From Saussurea involucrata (lineage: Eukaryota > Streptophyta > Magnoliopsida > Asterales > Asteraceae), in contig CM066314.1 of NCBI GenBank assembly GCA_033807775.1, forward strand, positions 95,458,929 to 95,522,928: 64,000 nt of DNA, given 5' to 3'. The notes beneath the pieces were generated by a model. That model was not told where the DNA came from. It ran no database searches and saw nothing but the letters and a program-made list of their open reading frames with translations. Made by a program: the position numbers and the translations under genes. Below are positions 51,432 through 62,660 of this stretch, in pieces; within the stretch, counting starts at the first letter, position 1; every line of letters begins with the position of its first letter.

Positions 51432-53201
51432 ATGGCAAGAACCAAGAGGATGAACACCAACCCCGATGCACCCACATGTGCGGCCGTCCGCCACAGGACC
51501 GCCGAGGAACAACCGCCGGAAACCGTCACCGGCGACCTAAACGAACCGCTGCCGGTCTCCGGCGAAAACCCGATCGTCTCCGGTGCGGCCGACGAGGGTT
51601 CTTCAAGGCACGAAAGCCCAAAGGCTATTTCATCCTCGCGAGTCTCAGACACCAGTGTCACCCATTTCGAGACCGAGGCGCTTCTAGCCGAAGAAGAAGA
51701 GAGGCGGTTAGCAGAGGAGTTCAAACAGAAAATGGAAGCCATTAGAAAAAGAAAGGAAGAGGTCGAGAGGAGGCGTCGAGAGGAAGAAGAAAGAATCAGA
51801 AAGGAAGAAGAGGAAAAGCGAATGGAGAAAGAAAGGTTAAAGGTTGAGAAGGAAAGGATTTTTGAGGAAGAAAGGAAAAGGGCTGAGGCAGAGATTTTTG
51901 CTGAAGAAGTGGAGTTTCAGAGGAAGGTTGATGATGACTATCAGGAACAATACCGCAAGGTTGGGGATAATGTTGAAGGAGAGACAGTGAGGAAGGATGC
52001 CCACAGTGGGGAGAACCCAATTCTGCGGGCCATGAGGAGGAAAGGCGTGGTCACCCAGTATGCGGTGACCAAAGCCCTGAAAAAACCGACAAAGAGGTCG
52101 GCAAAACAACCGTCAAAGAAAGTTACAAATCTTCAACCCTCTTTGAGTTCATCTTCTGTTGAGGTTGATGTTGGGGATGACCAAGATCAAACCCAAAACC
52201 CACATCAATCCACAGTGGGCACTGCGCATGCCCCCATTGGGGTGCCCAGGCAGTTCACCACTCCGGAGGTGGCTGCCCACTATCAGTGCATTGCTACACA
52301 GAAACTGAAGTTGGAGAGGGGTTTCAACCCTAAGATTGTTGAGGCCAACCCATTTGTTAAGAATAGGATTGTAGCACAAGACTGGTCGACTTTGGCCGCA
52401 GCCAATCGACGCGCGAATGCCTCGTTAGTGCGTGAATTTTACGCCGAGGCCTCTCAAGCAAAGGATCCTGCTGTGGTAGTTCGGGGAAAACAAGTGAGTT
52501 ATAATCCAGGAATGATTAACCGGGTATTAGGAAGAAGGAACCCGGCTGTGTGTGAGTTTGCCCAATTTTTAAAGAAAATGACCCCGGCGGACAAGGATCT
52601 CGTTTTGCGCGAAATAGCAGCCGAGGGGAAGCCGTGGAATAAAGACGGCCAGAGAAGGTGTCTAAACGCTTGCTCCCTCACTACCGAGGCCGCTGTTTGG
52701 TTCCAATTTCTTCGTGCCTCTTTATCCCCAACATCGCACGATACCACATTGTCAATGCATAAATGTGCTTTGTTGTACTGCCTCCTCACTAGAAGAAAGA
52801 TCAACGTCGGGATTGTTATGCATGCGGCCATCGATCAAGCTCGGAACCGAAAGAAGGTAGTCTTGCCCCTTCCTTGCCTCATTACGTTACTAATGATAGA
52901 CGCAGGTGTTCCCTCAGCGGTGGAGGATCAGTGGTTTGACTCCACAAGCAACATCAGCGCACAAACCATCCGCAAGATGGGAAGGTACATCACCACTCCT
53001 CCATCTGAACCAGAAGAATATATCCCCACAGTGGGGACTGTTCACCCCACTGTGACCATTGATGAGGAGCATGTTGTGAGAACGCCACGTACACCACTCC
53101 ATTCAACCGAGGCAGGATCGTCAAGCAACCAAATGGGAGAGATCTTGGCAGCTTTGAAGAAGCTCACATACAAGATCGAGTTGTTGGAAGGTGAGCAGTG
53201 A
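51432..53201 (+). CDS. Post-integrase ORF of Athila element D (589 aa)
   Basis: The frame is intact from ATG 51432. The N-terminus is Thr/Pro-rich. Residues about 75-180 are a very charged coiled coil (Glu/Arg/Lys). Residues about 280-510 form the globular block found in post-pol ORFs of Athila-type elements (FYAEAS, VSYNPGMINRVLG, LPLPCLITLLMIDAGVP). The ORF is often called env-like, but no membrane segment is seen. TGA at 53199-53201 is followed by 67 more sense codons to TGA 53403-53405, so the original protein was probably about 656 residues. Confidence 0.8.
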   Translation: MARTKRMNTNPDAPTCAAVRHRTAEEQPPETVTGDLNEPLPVSGENPIVSGAADEGSSRHESPKAISSSRVSDTSVTHFETEALLAEEEERRLAEEFKQKMEAIRKRKEEVERRRREEEERIRKEEEEKRMEKERLKVEKERIFEEERKRAEAEIFAEEVEFQRKVDDDYQEQYRKVGDNVEGETVRKDAHSGENPILRAMRRKGVVTQYAVTKALKKPTKRSAKQPSKKVTNLQPSLSSSSVEVDVGDDQDQTQNPHQSTVGTAHAPIGVPRQFTTPEVAAHYQCIATQKLKLERGFNPKIVEANPFVKNRIVAQDWSTLAAANRRANASLVREFYAEASQAKDPAVVVRGKQVSYNPGMINRVLGRRNPAVCEFAQFLKKMTPADKDLVLREIAAEGKPWNKDGQRRCLNACSLTTEAAVWFQFLRASLSPTSHDTTLSMHKCALLYCLLTRRKINVGIVMHAAIDQARNRKKVVLPLPCLITLLMIDAGVPSAVEDQWFDSTSNISAQTIRKMGRYITTPPSEPEEYIPTVGTVHPTVTIDEEHVVRTPRTPLHSTEAGSSSNQMGEILAALKKLTYKIELLEGEQ

Positions 53202-53405
53202 TATCAGAACCGGGGCACGCAGAAATTTTGGATGTATACAACAGAACGGGATGAGGTGATGGGCCTGATGATGAAGGAGGCCAACCCGGTGCTAGCTGCT
53301 CAGCTCCCAGATTTTCCTGAGGATATTTGCCCGACTTATGCTAGCGATGATGAATTTGATGAAGATGACTCCGCCAGTTCACCAGATGCCACCCCAACCC
53401 CCTGA

Positions 53406-54430
53406 ATGGTTTGTTAAAACAATGGTTTATCTCGTTTGCTCAAAAAACAATTTTATTTTGTGTTTGTTTCATATTTTGTGCCTATGGCTAGGCTTTCCGA
53501 CAATTTGCTACTTTTTTATTTCTGGTTTAATGATGCATGAAATCCTACCACTGGGTAGGTACTTTTGGGTACTAACGTATTTGTTGTTTGAATGCTTGTT
53601 TGATCTCGTTTCCATTTCAAGATACAACTTTCGGCTTCCGACTTAAAAAGGTCCCTTTAGTAAGTACCAATCTCAACTTGATACCATGAAATGATATAGG
53701 CCGTTTTTCACATCCAAACACGATCCTTTTTGTACCCCAAACCACCACCTTTGTTCGTTAATTCAATGTCACAGTGGGGACACTATGAGATTTTAAGTTT
53801 GAGGTTGGAACTTTCAGAGTAACTTTCAGTTTGCCCATAGTGGGGACACTGTGAGATTCTAAGTTTGAGGTGGGTAAACCATACCCACCTCCAAAAAAAA
53901 AAGATAAACAAAAAAATACAAAAAAAAACGGAGTGTCACTAACAAACTTGATGGTGTGCCTTTCTGGACTATCAAAGTGTTCACTCCCAGAAAAAGATGG
54001 TGTGCCTATTCTGGACCATCGGAATACCCACTTTCACAAAAATATCAATACCTAAATAAAGCTTGAAAGTGTGCGTACATACCCAATAAAAATCCAAAAT
54101 ACCCACTTCTTGAAATGAAAATCTCCAAGCGAGATTTTCGGTCCATGTTTGGGAAATACTTGCCAAAAACCCTTGGGAAAATATTCAAAGCCATAAACCC
54201 GTCGAACCCAAGAAAGCCCTATTGATTAATGGAAAACAAGGGAAAGATTTCGTCAAACACAAAAGTGAAATTTTCAAGTTTGGAACCGAAGGAAGTATTG
54301 AAGGAAGGGGAGATCAACGCCCATTCAAGTCAAGAAGTATGTAAGTCCCTAAAAGTTCTACTGCATTTTGTTCATTTTATTTCTTTCTTTTTATTACTTG
54401 GGGACAAGTAATGGTTTAAGTTTGAGGTTG
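53406..54430 (+). other. D 3' untranslated region
   Basis: There is no credible ORF. It carries two diverged copies of TAGTGGGGACACTRTGAGAT followed by AAGTTTGAGGTKG (near 53770-53880). A third AAGTTTGAGGTTG directly abuts the 3' LTR (54418-54430) and is the probable plus-strand primer tract. Confidence 0.6.
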
Positions 54431-56002
54431 TGATAACTCTATTTTTAGAGTTATTATTTCCATTTATTTTCCACTTTATTTTGTCAATTTTAGCCATTTC
54501 ACTTCTTAAAACCCCCATTCTTGGTATATTTCACGAACACGAGCAAAAGGAGTGAACCATGGTCTTTAATAAATTATTCGGTAGATTTTGGGTGTTTTTC
54601 ACGTTTTATCCTGCAGTGATCACTGTTGTGCCCACTCTGGTTCTCCACTCTTCGAGCAGATCAAGAAAACAAAAGAAAACCATGGGCTGGAAATATAAAA
54701 CCTGGATTTTAGAAGGTTCAAATGGCAGGAAAATATGGGCTGGAGAAGTACAAGGTAGTTTTCATTGGAGATAGCATCAAGTACACCTCCTTGTACTTGG
54801 AGATTGACTTGGAAAAGGGTCCATTGGGTAAAAGGATTACACAAGGAACTGATTTCTGCCACAACACAGTAGTCTTTACCCATTGGAAGACCCACCTCTT
54901 TTGTGTAATACCCAACTCCTTCTCCTAGTATATAAAGGAATACTTGGGTATCATTTATTAGGATCCTTGAGTTTTTGCTTAGCCTTAAATTCTCTCAACT
55001 ACCACATTAGCTTTAGTCTTTTATTTACTGCAGTAACTAGCTTTAATTTTCAGTAATTTACTTTCTTATCTTAATTGTAGTTCTCAATACACAGTGACAG
55101 GGACGAACCCTCGTTCCCCACTGTGAGTTCTATTCAAGTCACTTTCAGTTTAATTATGTGCAACTTCTACTCTTTTGCTTTCTTTACTTCAAGTATGGGC
55201 TAAACATCCTTTGGGATGTAGGAAGGAGAAGTACATGGATTTTAATAAAAATGCTTGAGTAATCTTTATACTTCGAATATTTGTTGTTTTGGTCATTCAT
55301 TCTCGATATTTACCCAAGGATGCGAACAAGCCGATCACTTGCAAGGATCTAAAGTCTAGTTCTTAACTTAGAAATAAGTAGAACGTAGTGACACGAGCTT
55401 GAATGATGCTAGGGGATTCGAAAGAATTCTTATGACACTTACGAAAGTGAGGTCGGCACAGTGGGCAAATCTCAACCCACTGGAGTAGTAGGCAAGCTAA
55501 TTTGTGTATTAAAAACACTTAGAGTATTTGTCTCTACACATTCCATCGAGACCTGAAAAGGTCCATTCTTGAGATTACCATTGACAAAACAATAAGTACT
55601 AAGAGTATGGGATTTTTATCTAAACGGTGTGAGTATTTTGTAACCGGGCTTTTCTAGCGAAAATGTCTACCTCGAATACAAGGATCATTTTTTAGGACCG
55701 AGTATTTAGTATAAAATCTAGGGAAAATCTAACCTCTATTCCTCCTTTTAATCTTAGTAAAATCGTCAAAGTAGCTATTTCGCCAACCAAACCAAAGTAT
55801 TATATTCCTCTCTAATTGAAACCTGTAAAAGGAGCTCATGAGAACCATATTGTCTTGATTGTCCAGTCCCTGTGGATTCGATTCTGGTATTTTACCAACT
55901 ATTACTTGCTGTGACGATCATAGTGGACAGTGTACACTTGCACTTCCCACTGTGAACAGTTTGCAACCCACTGCGATTAAAACACATATTTCGCACGTAA
56001 CA
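54431..56002 (+). repeat. 3' LTR of D (1,572 bp)
   Basis: It aligns with 43854-45363 apart from about 60 extra bases at 55574-55633 and scattered substitutions. TATATAAAGG is at 54929-54938. It is followed by the CACCC duplication. Confidence 0.92.
54722..54928 (+). CDS. Small ORF in U3 of the D 3' LTR (68 aa)
   Basis: It is the same frame as at 44144-44350, with a few substitutions (for example NTVVFTHW for NTAIFTHW). It could only be expressed as the tail of an element transcript. Biological reality is doubtful. Confidence 0.3.
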   Translation: MAGKYGLEKYKVVFIGDSIKYTSLYLEIDLEKGPLGKRITQGTDFCHNTVVFTHWKTHLFCVIPNSFS

Positions 56003-56007
56003 CACCC

Positions 56008-56949
56008 CCAGCAAATAGACATCTCCTAGCTCAGTTCTGGGATTCTGCCAGAAGAGCTCAAATATCCTCTTCAAAGGACCCTGAGAAGAAACTCGATGTC
56101 ATCCTTTTTGACACCGACCATGGTACCTCCTAGATATCACCTGGAAACATCAGGTGTGCTCTCAACCTTCCTGCAACTACAAAAGAAAAACGCTTTGTCC
56201 CTATACCAAATCCCAAAAATAACCCTGCTGATAGGGAAACCTTGATTGCATTCTTCGATGCAATGAAGTATGCGTGGTACACAGGGAGAAATGAACTGCC
56301 TGATGAACTTCATCTTTGCTCATTTGATCAGCTGCCTGACAGCAAAAACTGGATCTTCTGACCAAGCCTCTCAACCCCAGCAGGCCATGGGATACTCTCT
56401 ACTGAAGGGTCTCCACGTTGATTGGGCAAAAATCATTTTCGATGATATGATGCTCAGGGTGGATGCTGCTGACAGACCAACAACTGTTCCATATCCAAGG
56501 TTTGTCAGTGCTCTCTTCGATCAAGGACATGGGAAGAAATACCCAAAGGTGGGCGACCTGAGGCTCTCAAAGGTTGGCCCTAAAATTCTTGATTTCAAGC
56601 CCCTGCGAAACGAGGTACATCTTTCTCAACTCTTAACTCTTCTTAGACCCCCAACTTCTTCTAATTCTGCGGCTACTTCAGTGGTAATCCCAACCACTGA
56701 TACCCAGGCTGCAACCTCCACTCCCTCTAAGAAAAGGAAACACTCTACTACCTCACTTGATTCTAAAAGGATCAAGAAAACCAAGGAGCAACCCCCCAAG
56801 CCTTTCCAGGCTGAAGACCTAGCATCTGACTCTCAACAGACTACGTTGGATGATTACGTGGTACGCTCTACCACATTTGATCAAGCCACCCCTTCCATCC
56901 CAACTTCAGCGTCTCTAAACGCTGAGGTTTTAGACTTGGAACAGAACCC
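56008..56949 (+). pseudogene. ORF3 of Sirevirus C, right of D
   Basis: It continues the C ORF3 block in broken frames. AQFWDSA and KKLDVILFD come first, then a stop at 56128-56130. From about 56270 the readable frame has LTAKTGSSDQAS and DWAKIIFDDMM, aligning with A and E. It ends with a Ser/Thr linker and basic KKRKHS and KRIKKTK clusters. F cuts it at 56950. Several frame changes make it a pseudogene. Confidence 0.75.
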
Positions 56950-57180
56950 TGTAATCCCAAGATAGAAGTAATATGAATCAAGATCTGTAAGAAACTCTGG
57001 TCATCTCTCATTAATCATCAAGAACTTGTTACATGAAGTAGAGAGAAACTCACAGAGAGTTGTAAGATATGAATATCAAAGTGTTAGTCAAAATATCAAG
57101 ATCTAAGCCTTTTATACCTAGATCTATAATTTACAAGTTTAACCCCTCAACTTGAATACAACATAAAATAGACACTAACA
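56950..57180 (-). repeat. LTR (3') of F, about 231 bp
   Basis: On the minus strand it runs from TGTTAGTGTC to GGGATTACA, with a TATAAAAG box (57109-57116). Start and end resemble the B LTR (TGTTAGAG, TTGTATTCAAG, GGGATTTCACA). The minus-strand purine tract AAAGGGAGAGAA (57181-57192) abuts it. Confidence 0.65.
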
Positions 57181-57274
57181 TTCTCTCCCTTTGTATTCAA
57201 GTGAGCCATGTAAGCTTTATCCTCGAAGCTTCTCCGGTGGAATGTATTTCTTTCTGATCCCAAAAATGATCTCA

Positions 57275-57355
57275 AACCTTTTTTAGTGAATCCCGGTAAT
57301 CTAGTCGATCTTGCATGGCTTTCAAAGCGTTGTTGATCAAAACTTTCTCCTTATC
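57275..57355 (-). pseudogene. Last codons of F ORF3, left of B3
   Basis: Read on the minus strand this gives a Lys/Leu/Asp-rich helical tail (INNALKAMQDRLDYRDSL) ending at a stop near 57276. It is similar in kind to the C-terminus of E ORF3. Confidence 0.5.
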
Positions 57356-57604
57356 TGTTAGAGCATTGTTGTATTCAAGATTTACTGTAAAGTCAATGTA
57401 CTGTATTAGTTAGCTGTGCCTTTATACCTTGTATGTTATGGGTATAAATAGGCATGTCTAGTTCTTAGTTAGAAAGGAATCTAGATCTCTTGTAACCTCT
57501 TGATCATTTTGTCATTTATACTTTAGAGTTCAATATATGGATGACAAGTTCTCTCTAGATTCTCTCTCTACATCATTCTTGATTTCTTGCTAGATTTGGG
57601 ATTT
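57356..57604 (+). repeat. 5' LTR of B3, 3' end deleted
   Basis: It starts TGTTAGAG and ends GGGATTT. The final CACA and the TGGTATCAGAGC primer site are absent. The sequence jumps to TTTACACTG, which in B1 lies downstream of the primer site. A short GATTT repeat probably mediated the deletion. Confidence 0.85.
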
Positions 57605-58279
57605 TTTACACTGTTCTTGAAGATTTCGGATCCTTCATTCATCACTGTTCATGATGATTTCTTACCCTTCTTCATTTACTGTTCATCTAGAATCATCAAT
57701 TTTTTTATTTTTTGATCTCTTGGATTGATTCTTGACATCATTGCACTCGATTTTCATCCCTGAACATCTTTAATTCAAGGATCTATACCAAAATCTGCAC
57801 AAAATTTGCAGATCTGATCATTTTATATCTGTTTTTGTTCGAAAACATTTTCTTACTATTTTGAATCATAATTCGATTAAATTGATCGAATTAGGATTTG
57901 TGATTAACTAAGAAAGTGTGTGGAATCATATTTCGAACAAATCTGTGCAAATTTCATAACAATTGATAAAGAATTGAAAAGGTTATGGTTGATTTAGTGT
58001 TTTTTAAGTTCGAAGTGCAAAATTCGGATCATTCTTGGTGAATTCGGATCATTCATACACAATTCGGATCATTCAAAGGGAATTCGGAGTGTTCTTGGCA
58101 TCACAAGTATAGAATTCGACTCAAGAAGCATTTGAATTGAGTTGAATTCGAACCCTTATGGATTCAAATTGAGTTGAATTCGAACCCTTATGGATTCGAA
58201 TTGAGTTGAATTCGAACCATGTTAGATTCGAATTGAGAAGTTGAGGATTCATCTGAGTTGGTTTAATTTTTCAAGTAAA

Positions 58280-58586
58280 GAATTCGAACCTAGTTAAGTC
58301 CGAATTGAGTGAATTCGAACCCAGTTAAGTCCGAATTGAGTGAATTCGAACCCAGTTAAGTCCGAATTGGGTGAATTCGAATCCTTCTTCATCCGAATTC
58401 ATTGAATTCGAATCCTTCAGCATCCGAATTCATTCAATTCGAACCCTTCAGCATCCGAATTCATTCAATTCGAACCCTTCAGCATCCGAATTCATTGAAT
58501 TCGAACCCTTATTCATTCGAATTCATTGATTTCGAATCCTTATTCATCCGAATTCTTGTGAATTAAAAAAAAAAAAAAAAAAAAAA
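58280..58586. repeat. 31-bp array of B3 (9 units) plus poly-A tract
   Basis: GAATTCGAACC-type units run every 31 bp from 58280, then about 22 A residues (58565-58586). Confidence 0.9.
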
Positions 58587-58737
58587 TGGGATTCCGAATT
58601 TTTGAGAAAATTTTTTATTCTGAAATATTTTCTATAGTGTATTTCATACACTTTAAGAGCTTTTCAAGAAAAATTTTTATATAAATTTTTTTCTGCTTGA
58701 TCTTCTGAACGATCAATTATTCTAGCTATTTGAAAAG

Positions 58738-60147
58738 ATGTCTGACATACAGGATTTAAATGGGAGAATATGGTATCAGTTAGGAAAAGAGAGAAAATGG
58801 ACTCTTTCTGAAGCTAAAGATGAGATCAAGCGTCTTGAAGGTTTTATTGATAGATACATAACACATACTAATGAAGATGCAAGAAAAATTACAAAGCTCA
58901 AGTCTGAGAAAGCTTTATTAGAAGACAAAGTCTCTTCTCTTGAGTCCGAACTGAAAGATTTGAATGACAAGATTGTAGTGCTTGAAGTTACTCAAGAGAA
59001 AAATAAGACATTTGAGATTTCAACTCATCAAGATAACATGAAAGAGCTTCAAAGGAGTATAAAGACAATGGAGGAAGAATATGCTGATTTGAAGAGACAT
59101 ATTTTAGACATTTCTTCTTCAAATGAAAATTTTATTTTTAAAGAACAAAATGTTTTACTTACTAAAAGAATTACTGATCTTGAAGTATATATTGCAGGTC
59201 TTGAAACAAAGAAAGACAAAGACAACTCAAGTCTGCACGATCAAATCGCGAAACTTCAAGAGAAAGTAACAACTCTTCAAAAAGAAAATGCTGATCTGAA
59301 GAGCATTGAAGACAAGAGAGAGAAGATTCTTAAAGAAAAGGAAGTAATTGAACGTAATTGTATAAAACTTTCAAAACAAGTTTCTGACTTTGAGAAATTT
59401 TATTTCTTGAAAAGGAGAAGTTGGAGAAGGAAAGGGTTGAGTATGAAAAAGAAAAGAAAAGCTTTGAAGCGAAGAATGCGAAACTGTCAAAGAAAATTTC
59501 TGATCTTCATAAGGACTTAGAAAAGGAAAGACAAGAGCTAGATAAAGAAAGTCAAGAGCTAGAAAAGATGAAGAAATCTGACTTTCAGGCTAGGTGCGTT
59601 AAAGACGACTTTTCTAAAGAAAGGAAGATATTTCGGCAGGAAATTCATAAATTGACAATGAATTTGGCTGCATTATCGACTGATTTGGTGACCAAGGAAC
59701 GGAATGACTTATCTTACAAAGTGAAGTCATTTAACAAATCCAAATGCTACTCAGAATGTCTGATTTTGTCCTTCTAATCTATTCTATGATCACTCGGTGG
59801 ATAATTCTTCCAAGTATCAATATGCTGATCTTCCTTCATATAAGAAAGTTAACATGCAATGGAGAGTAAAAGGTACGTCGACTGAAAAAGGTGAGCCAAA
59901 ATCCTCTGTTCCCAACAAGAACACTAATCTGAAAGCTAAACCTTTTGCTAATCCTGATTCATTCTATTCCGCAAATCATTTAATCAGGTTAGCACAAAAG
60001 AATTTTTGTTGTTCTTATTGTGGTACTAATGATTTTATTAAAAATGAGAGTGTTCAATATTGGTATGGTACTTATCATTTTCCTTCCTATAGAGCTCCGC
60101 TTAACAAGCCAGGACCCAAGACATGTTGGGTACCAAAATCTACTTAA
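58738..60147 (+). pseudogene. gag-like protein of B3, frameshifted, alternative N-terminus
   Basis: It starts MSDIQDLNGRIWYQLG. Residues 1-120 are unrelated to the LQQVI N-terminus of B1 and B2. Homology begins at the RHILDISSSN region and continues through the coiled coil. A one-base deletion at about 59397 (GAGAAATTT against GAGAAAGTTT) shifts the frame. Homology continues at 59421-59777 and, after a further break, at 59797-60147, ending in GPKTCWVPK. Confidence 0.8.
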
Positions 60148-60150
60148 TCT

Positions 60151-60159
60151 GTTTTGCAG
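60151..60159 (+). other. Splice-acceptor-like motif after gag stop (B3)
   Basis: GTTTTGCAG lies three bases after the gag TAA, as in B2. Confidence 0.45.
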
Positions 60160-60232
60160 ATTTAGAAGCAAAGCGTTGAACTCTCGGAAGAAGATTACTT
60201 GTACCATTAAGGGGGAGTAAAGAGACTTTGGC

Positions 60233-60432
60233 TTTTGAACATATCAGTTCAAAACCCGTGCTTCAACGACAATGGTTTCTAAACATATCAGTTTAGGACC
60301 CGCACTTAAAAGAGATTTTGGTTTCTGAATACATCAATTCAAGACCCGTGCTTCTATGTCTTTGGCTTTTGAACATATCAGTTCAAAACCCGTACTTCAA
60401 AGACTAAGACTTCTAAACAAATCAGTTTAGAA
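60233..60432 (+). repeat. Covarying hairpin array of B3 (5 units)
   Basis: Hairpins start at 60233, 60277, 60323, 60367 and 60411. Spacing is 44 bp except one of 46. Left arms are TTTTGAAC, TTCTAAAC, TTCTGAAT, TTTTGAAC and TTCTAAAC. The third has one mismatch. Confidence 0.83.
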
Positions 60433-60889
60433 CTCACACTTCTCAGGTGATATCTTTAACTGTTGCATCTTTCTGTTTCAAGGAACAAGTGATAAAAGGT
60501 AACATTGGATTATATTTTGTTTCTACCACTTTGAAAACTTGAATCTTTACAAATTTAATTCAATGAGATAAATTTTTTAATTTTCATTCAATGAATTAAA
60601 TGTGTGCTAAAAGATGATTTTTCAAGAATCTTTGTATTATCTGAGATTAGATTTGCTTCAACTTTGATCTCCGATATAAATCGAAAGGTAAGCAAAACAT
60701 GAATGAAATCATGCTGAATGCTCAAAGTTATGTGAATCTGGATATATATAGAATATAATGCTCAAAAAGCCTATATGTCAGAATGATGGATGGAAATGAA
60801 AATATGGGACACTATGTTTTAGAACCAAGTGATTGAGATAAAATTATTGCATTATCATTTAGTTTGAAAGTTTGTACCTGTGGCCTTTC

Positions 60890-61283
60890 TGGTTTGGGAG
60901 AGTAAGTCCTAAGGGGTGCTCGACACCTAGTCCCTAAGATCAACTGGTATGGGATCGGCTGACCCAAATCCTGCAATAGAACCAGATAGAAAGCCATGTT
61001 CTACTGGTACAAATGGGTTTAAGATATATCGATGTGGCCTTTCTGGTTTGGGAAATTAAGTTCTAAGGGGTGCTCGTCACCTAGCACCTAAGGCCAACTG
61101 GTCTGGGATATGCTGACCCAAATCCTGCTATAGAACCAGATAGAAAGTCATGTTTAACGGTGTATCTTATTCTTACTAAACTTTTTGATCAAAAGATGCC
61201 AATGAGCACAAAATCAAAAGATGCCAATGTGCACAAATCAAAAGATGCCAATGAGCACAAAAGAAAAGATGCCAATGAGCACA
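60890..61283 (+). repeat. 154-bp duplication and 25-bp repeats of B3
   Basis: The GTGGCCTTTCTGG pair lies at 60890-61155 and the AAAAGATGCCAATG units at 61188-61283, as in the other copies. Confidence 0.82.
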
Positions 61284-62402
61284 CATCTCTTGAAACTTGG
61301 GAAAATACAAAGTCGCGATAAACCCGTAAATTTGTGAAAATTCTGATTTTGGACAAATAGTGTGAGTAGAGCAAAGTATTCTTATATGTTTTAGAATTGC
61401 ATATGCTTGAAGCTAATCATATTTCGCATGCTAGCACACCAAATAGATTTAATAAAGGGGTTGAAACTGAACATTTTTAACTTGATATGCAATGATGACT
61501 TGTTCTTGAATCCAAACACATGCATTTGATTTCATTTAATTGAAAAATCTGTTAAATTTCATTAAGTTGAATTTCTTTTGTAAAGTTTTCAAATGATCAA
61601 ATGTTTGTAGTTATAAAATGAAATTCAATGAATTTTATTTTCCTTGTGTAAATTTGTTTTATAATTTGTGCTACAATTTCAAATACTGTACGTTATTGAA
61701 ATATATGCATACTTTCAGGGGGAGAAAATAAATTGCTCCAGAATTCTTATTTTGAGGGGGAGCAAGGTTATTCTCTAAGGAGGAGATTGTTAGCAATACT
61801 CAAAGACACGACTGAAATTGAAAATGGTTTTCGATGATAATGATGCTCACCATCATCGAAAAAGGGGGAGAAAAGTTTAATTTCAATTTCATGTCAAAGA
61901 GCTTTCAAATCAAAGATATTTCAAGTCAAAGATTCGTGAACAAAGACTGAAGATTAGGGGGAGAAGGATCATGTGAAGTCCAAATGTTGCTGAAATTGGT
62001 TATCTTAGTTCTGAGTGGTTCTCAGAATGCGCTTACACCGAATTTGGTTATCTTAGTTCTGAGTGGTTCTCGGAATGCGCTTACACCTAAAAGTTCAACA
62101 ATGTGGATGGTTTCACATCTTTCTGATCCAAACTCTAATCGTTTCTGATTCATCTTGTTCCATGTTCAAGACTTGAAGACAATTTGTTGAAGATTGTATT
62201 GAAGAAGGTTGACTTTTCAAAGAAAAAGACAATGAATTTTCTGAGTTCTTAAAGAGTGTCAAAGCATATAGTTCGCCGTGAACTAGTGGAGATAAAGCTA
62301 TTTGAAGATGGTTTGATAGAGTGTCTGTTTGAGAAGATTGACTTTACAAAGAGCTGAAGATTGCTGTCATATTTTTTAAATCTTGAATCCAAAGGGGGAG
62401 AT

Positions 62403-62655
62403 TGTTAGAGCATTGTTGTATTCAAGATTTACTGTAAAGTCAATGTACTGTATTAGTTAGCTGTGCCTTTATACCTTGTATGTTATGGGTATAAATAGGC
62501 ATGTCTAGTTCTTAGTTAGAAAGGAATCTAGATCTCTTGTAACCTCTTGATCATTTTGTCATTTATACTTTAGAGTTCAATATATGGATGACAAGTTCTC
62601 TCTAGATTCTCTCTCTACAACATTCTTGATTTCTTGCTAGATTTGGGATTTCACA
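62403..62655 (+). repeat. 3' LTR of B3 (253 bp)
   Basis: It is preceded by AAAGGGGGAGAT and followed by TTATC. It is complete, unlike its 5' mate. Confidence 0.92.
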
Positions 62656-62660
62656 TTATC

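Larger units (their letters stand above)
43854..56002 (+). mobile_element. Athila-type Ty3/gypsy element D (12,149 bp)
   Basis: It has LTRs of 1,510 and 1,572 bp and a CACCC duplication. The order is gypsy-type primer site, gag, PR-RT-RH-IN and an extra ORF after integrase. There is no chromodomain. Gag and pol carry several stops, so it is defective. The extra ORF is almost intact. The word CCCACAGTGGG and variants recur throughout. Confidence 0.93.
57356..62655 (+). mobile_element. Element B3: gag-only LTR retrotransposon in F
   Basis: This is a 5,300-bp copy with a TTATC duplication (57351-57355 and 62656-62660). The 5' LTR has lost its last four bases and the primer site. Gag has a frame change. 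It otherwise keeps the 31-bp array, hairpin array, 154-bp duplication and purine tracts. Confidence 0.92.

Noticed and set aside
56270..56965. Independent host gene at this ORF
   Set aside because: It carries the ORF3 core (LTAKTGSSDQAS) in phase with the C remnant, and its last codons are the F LTR.
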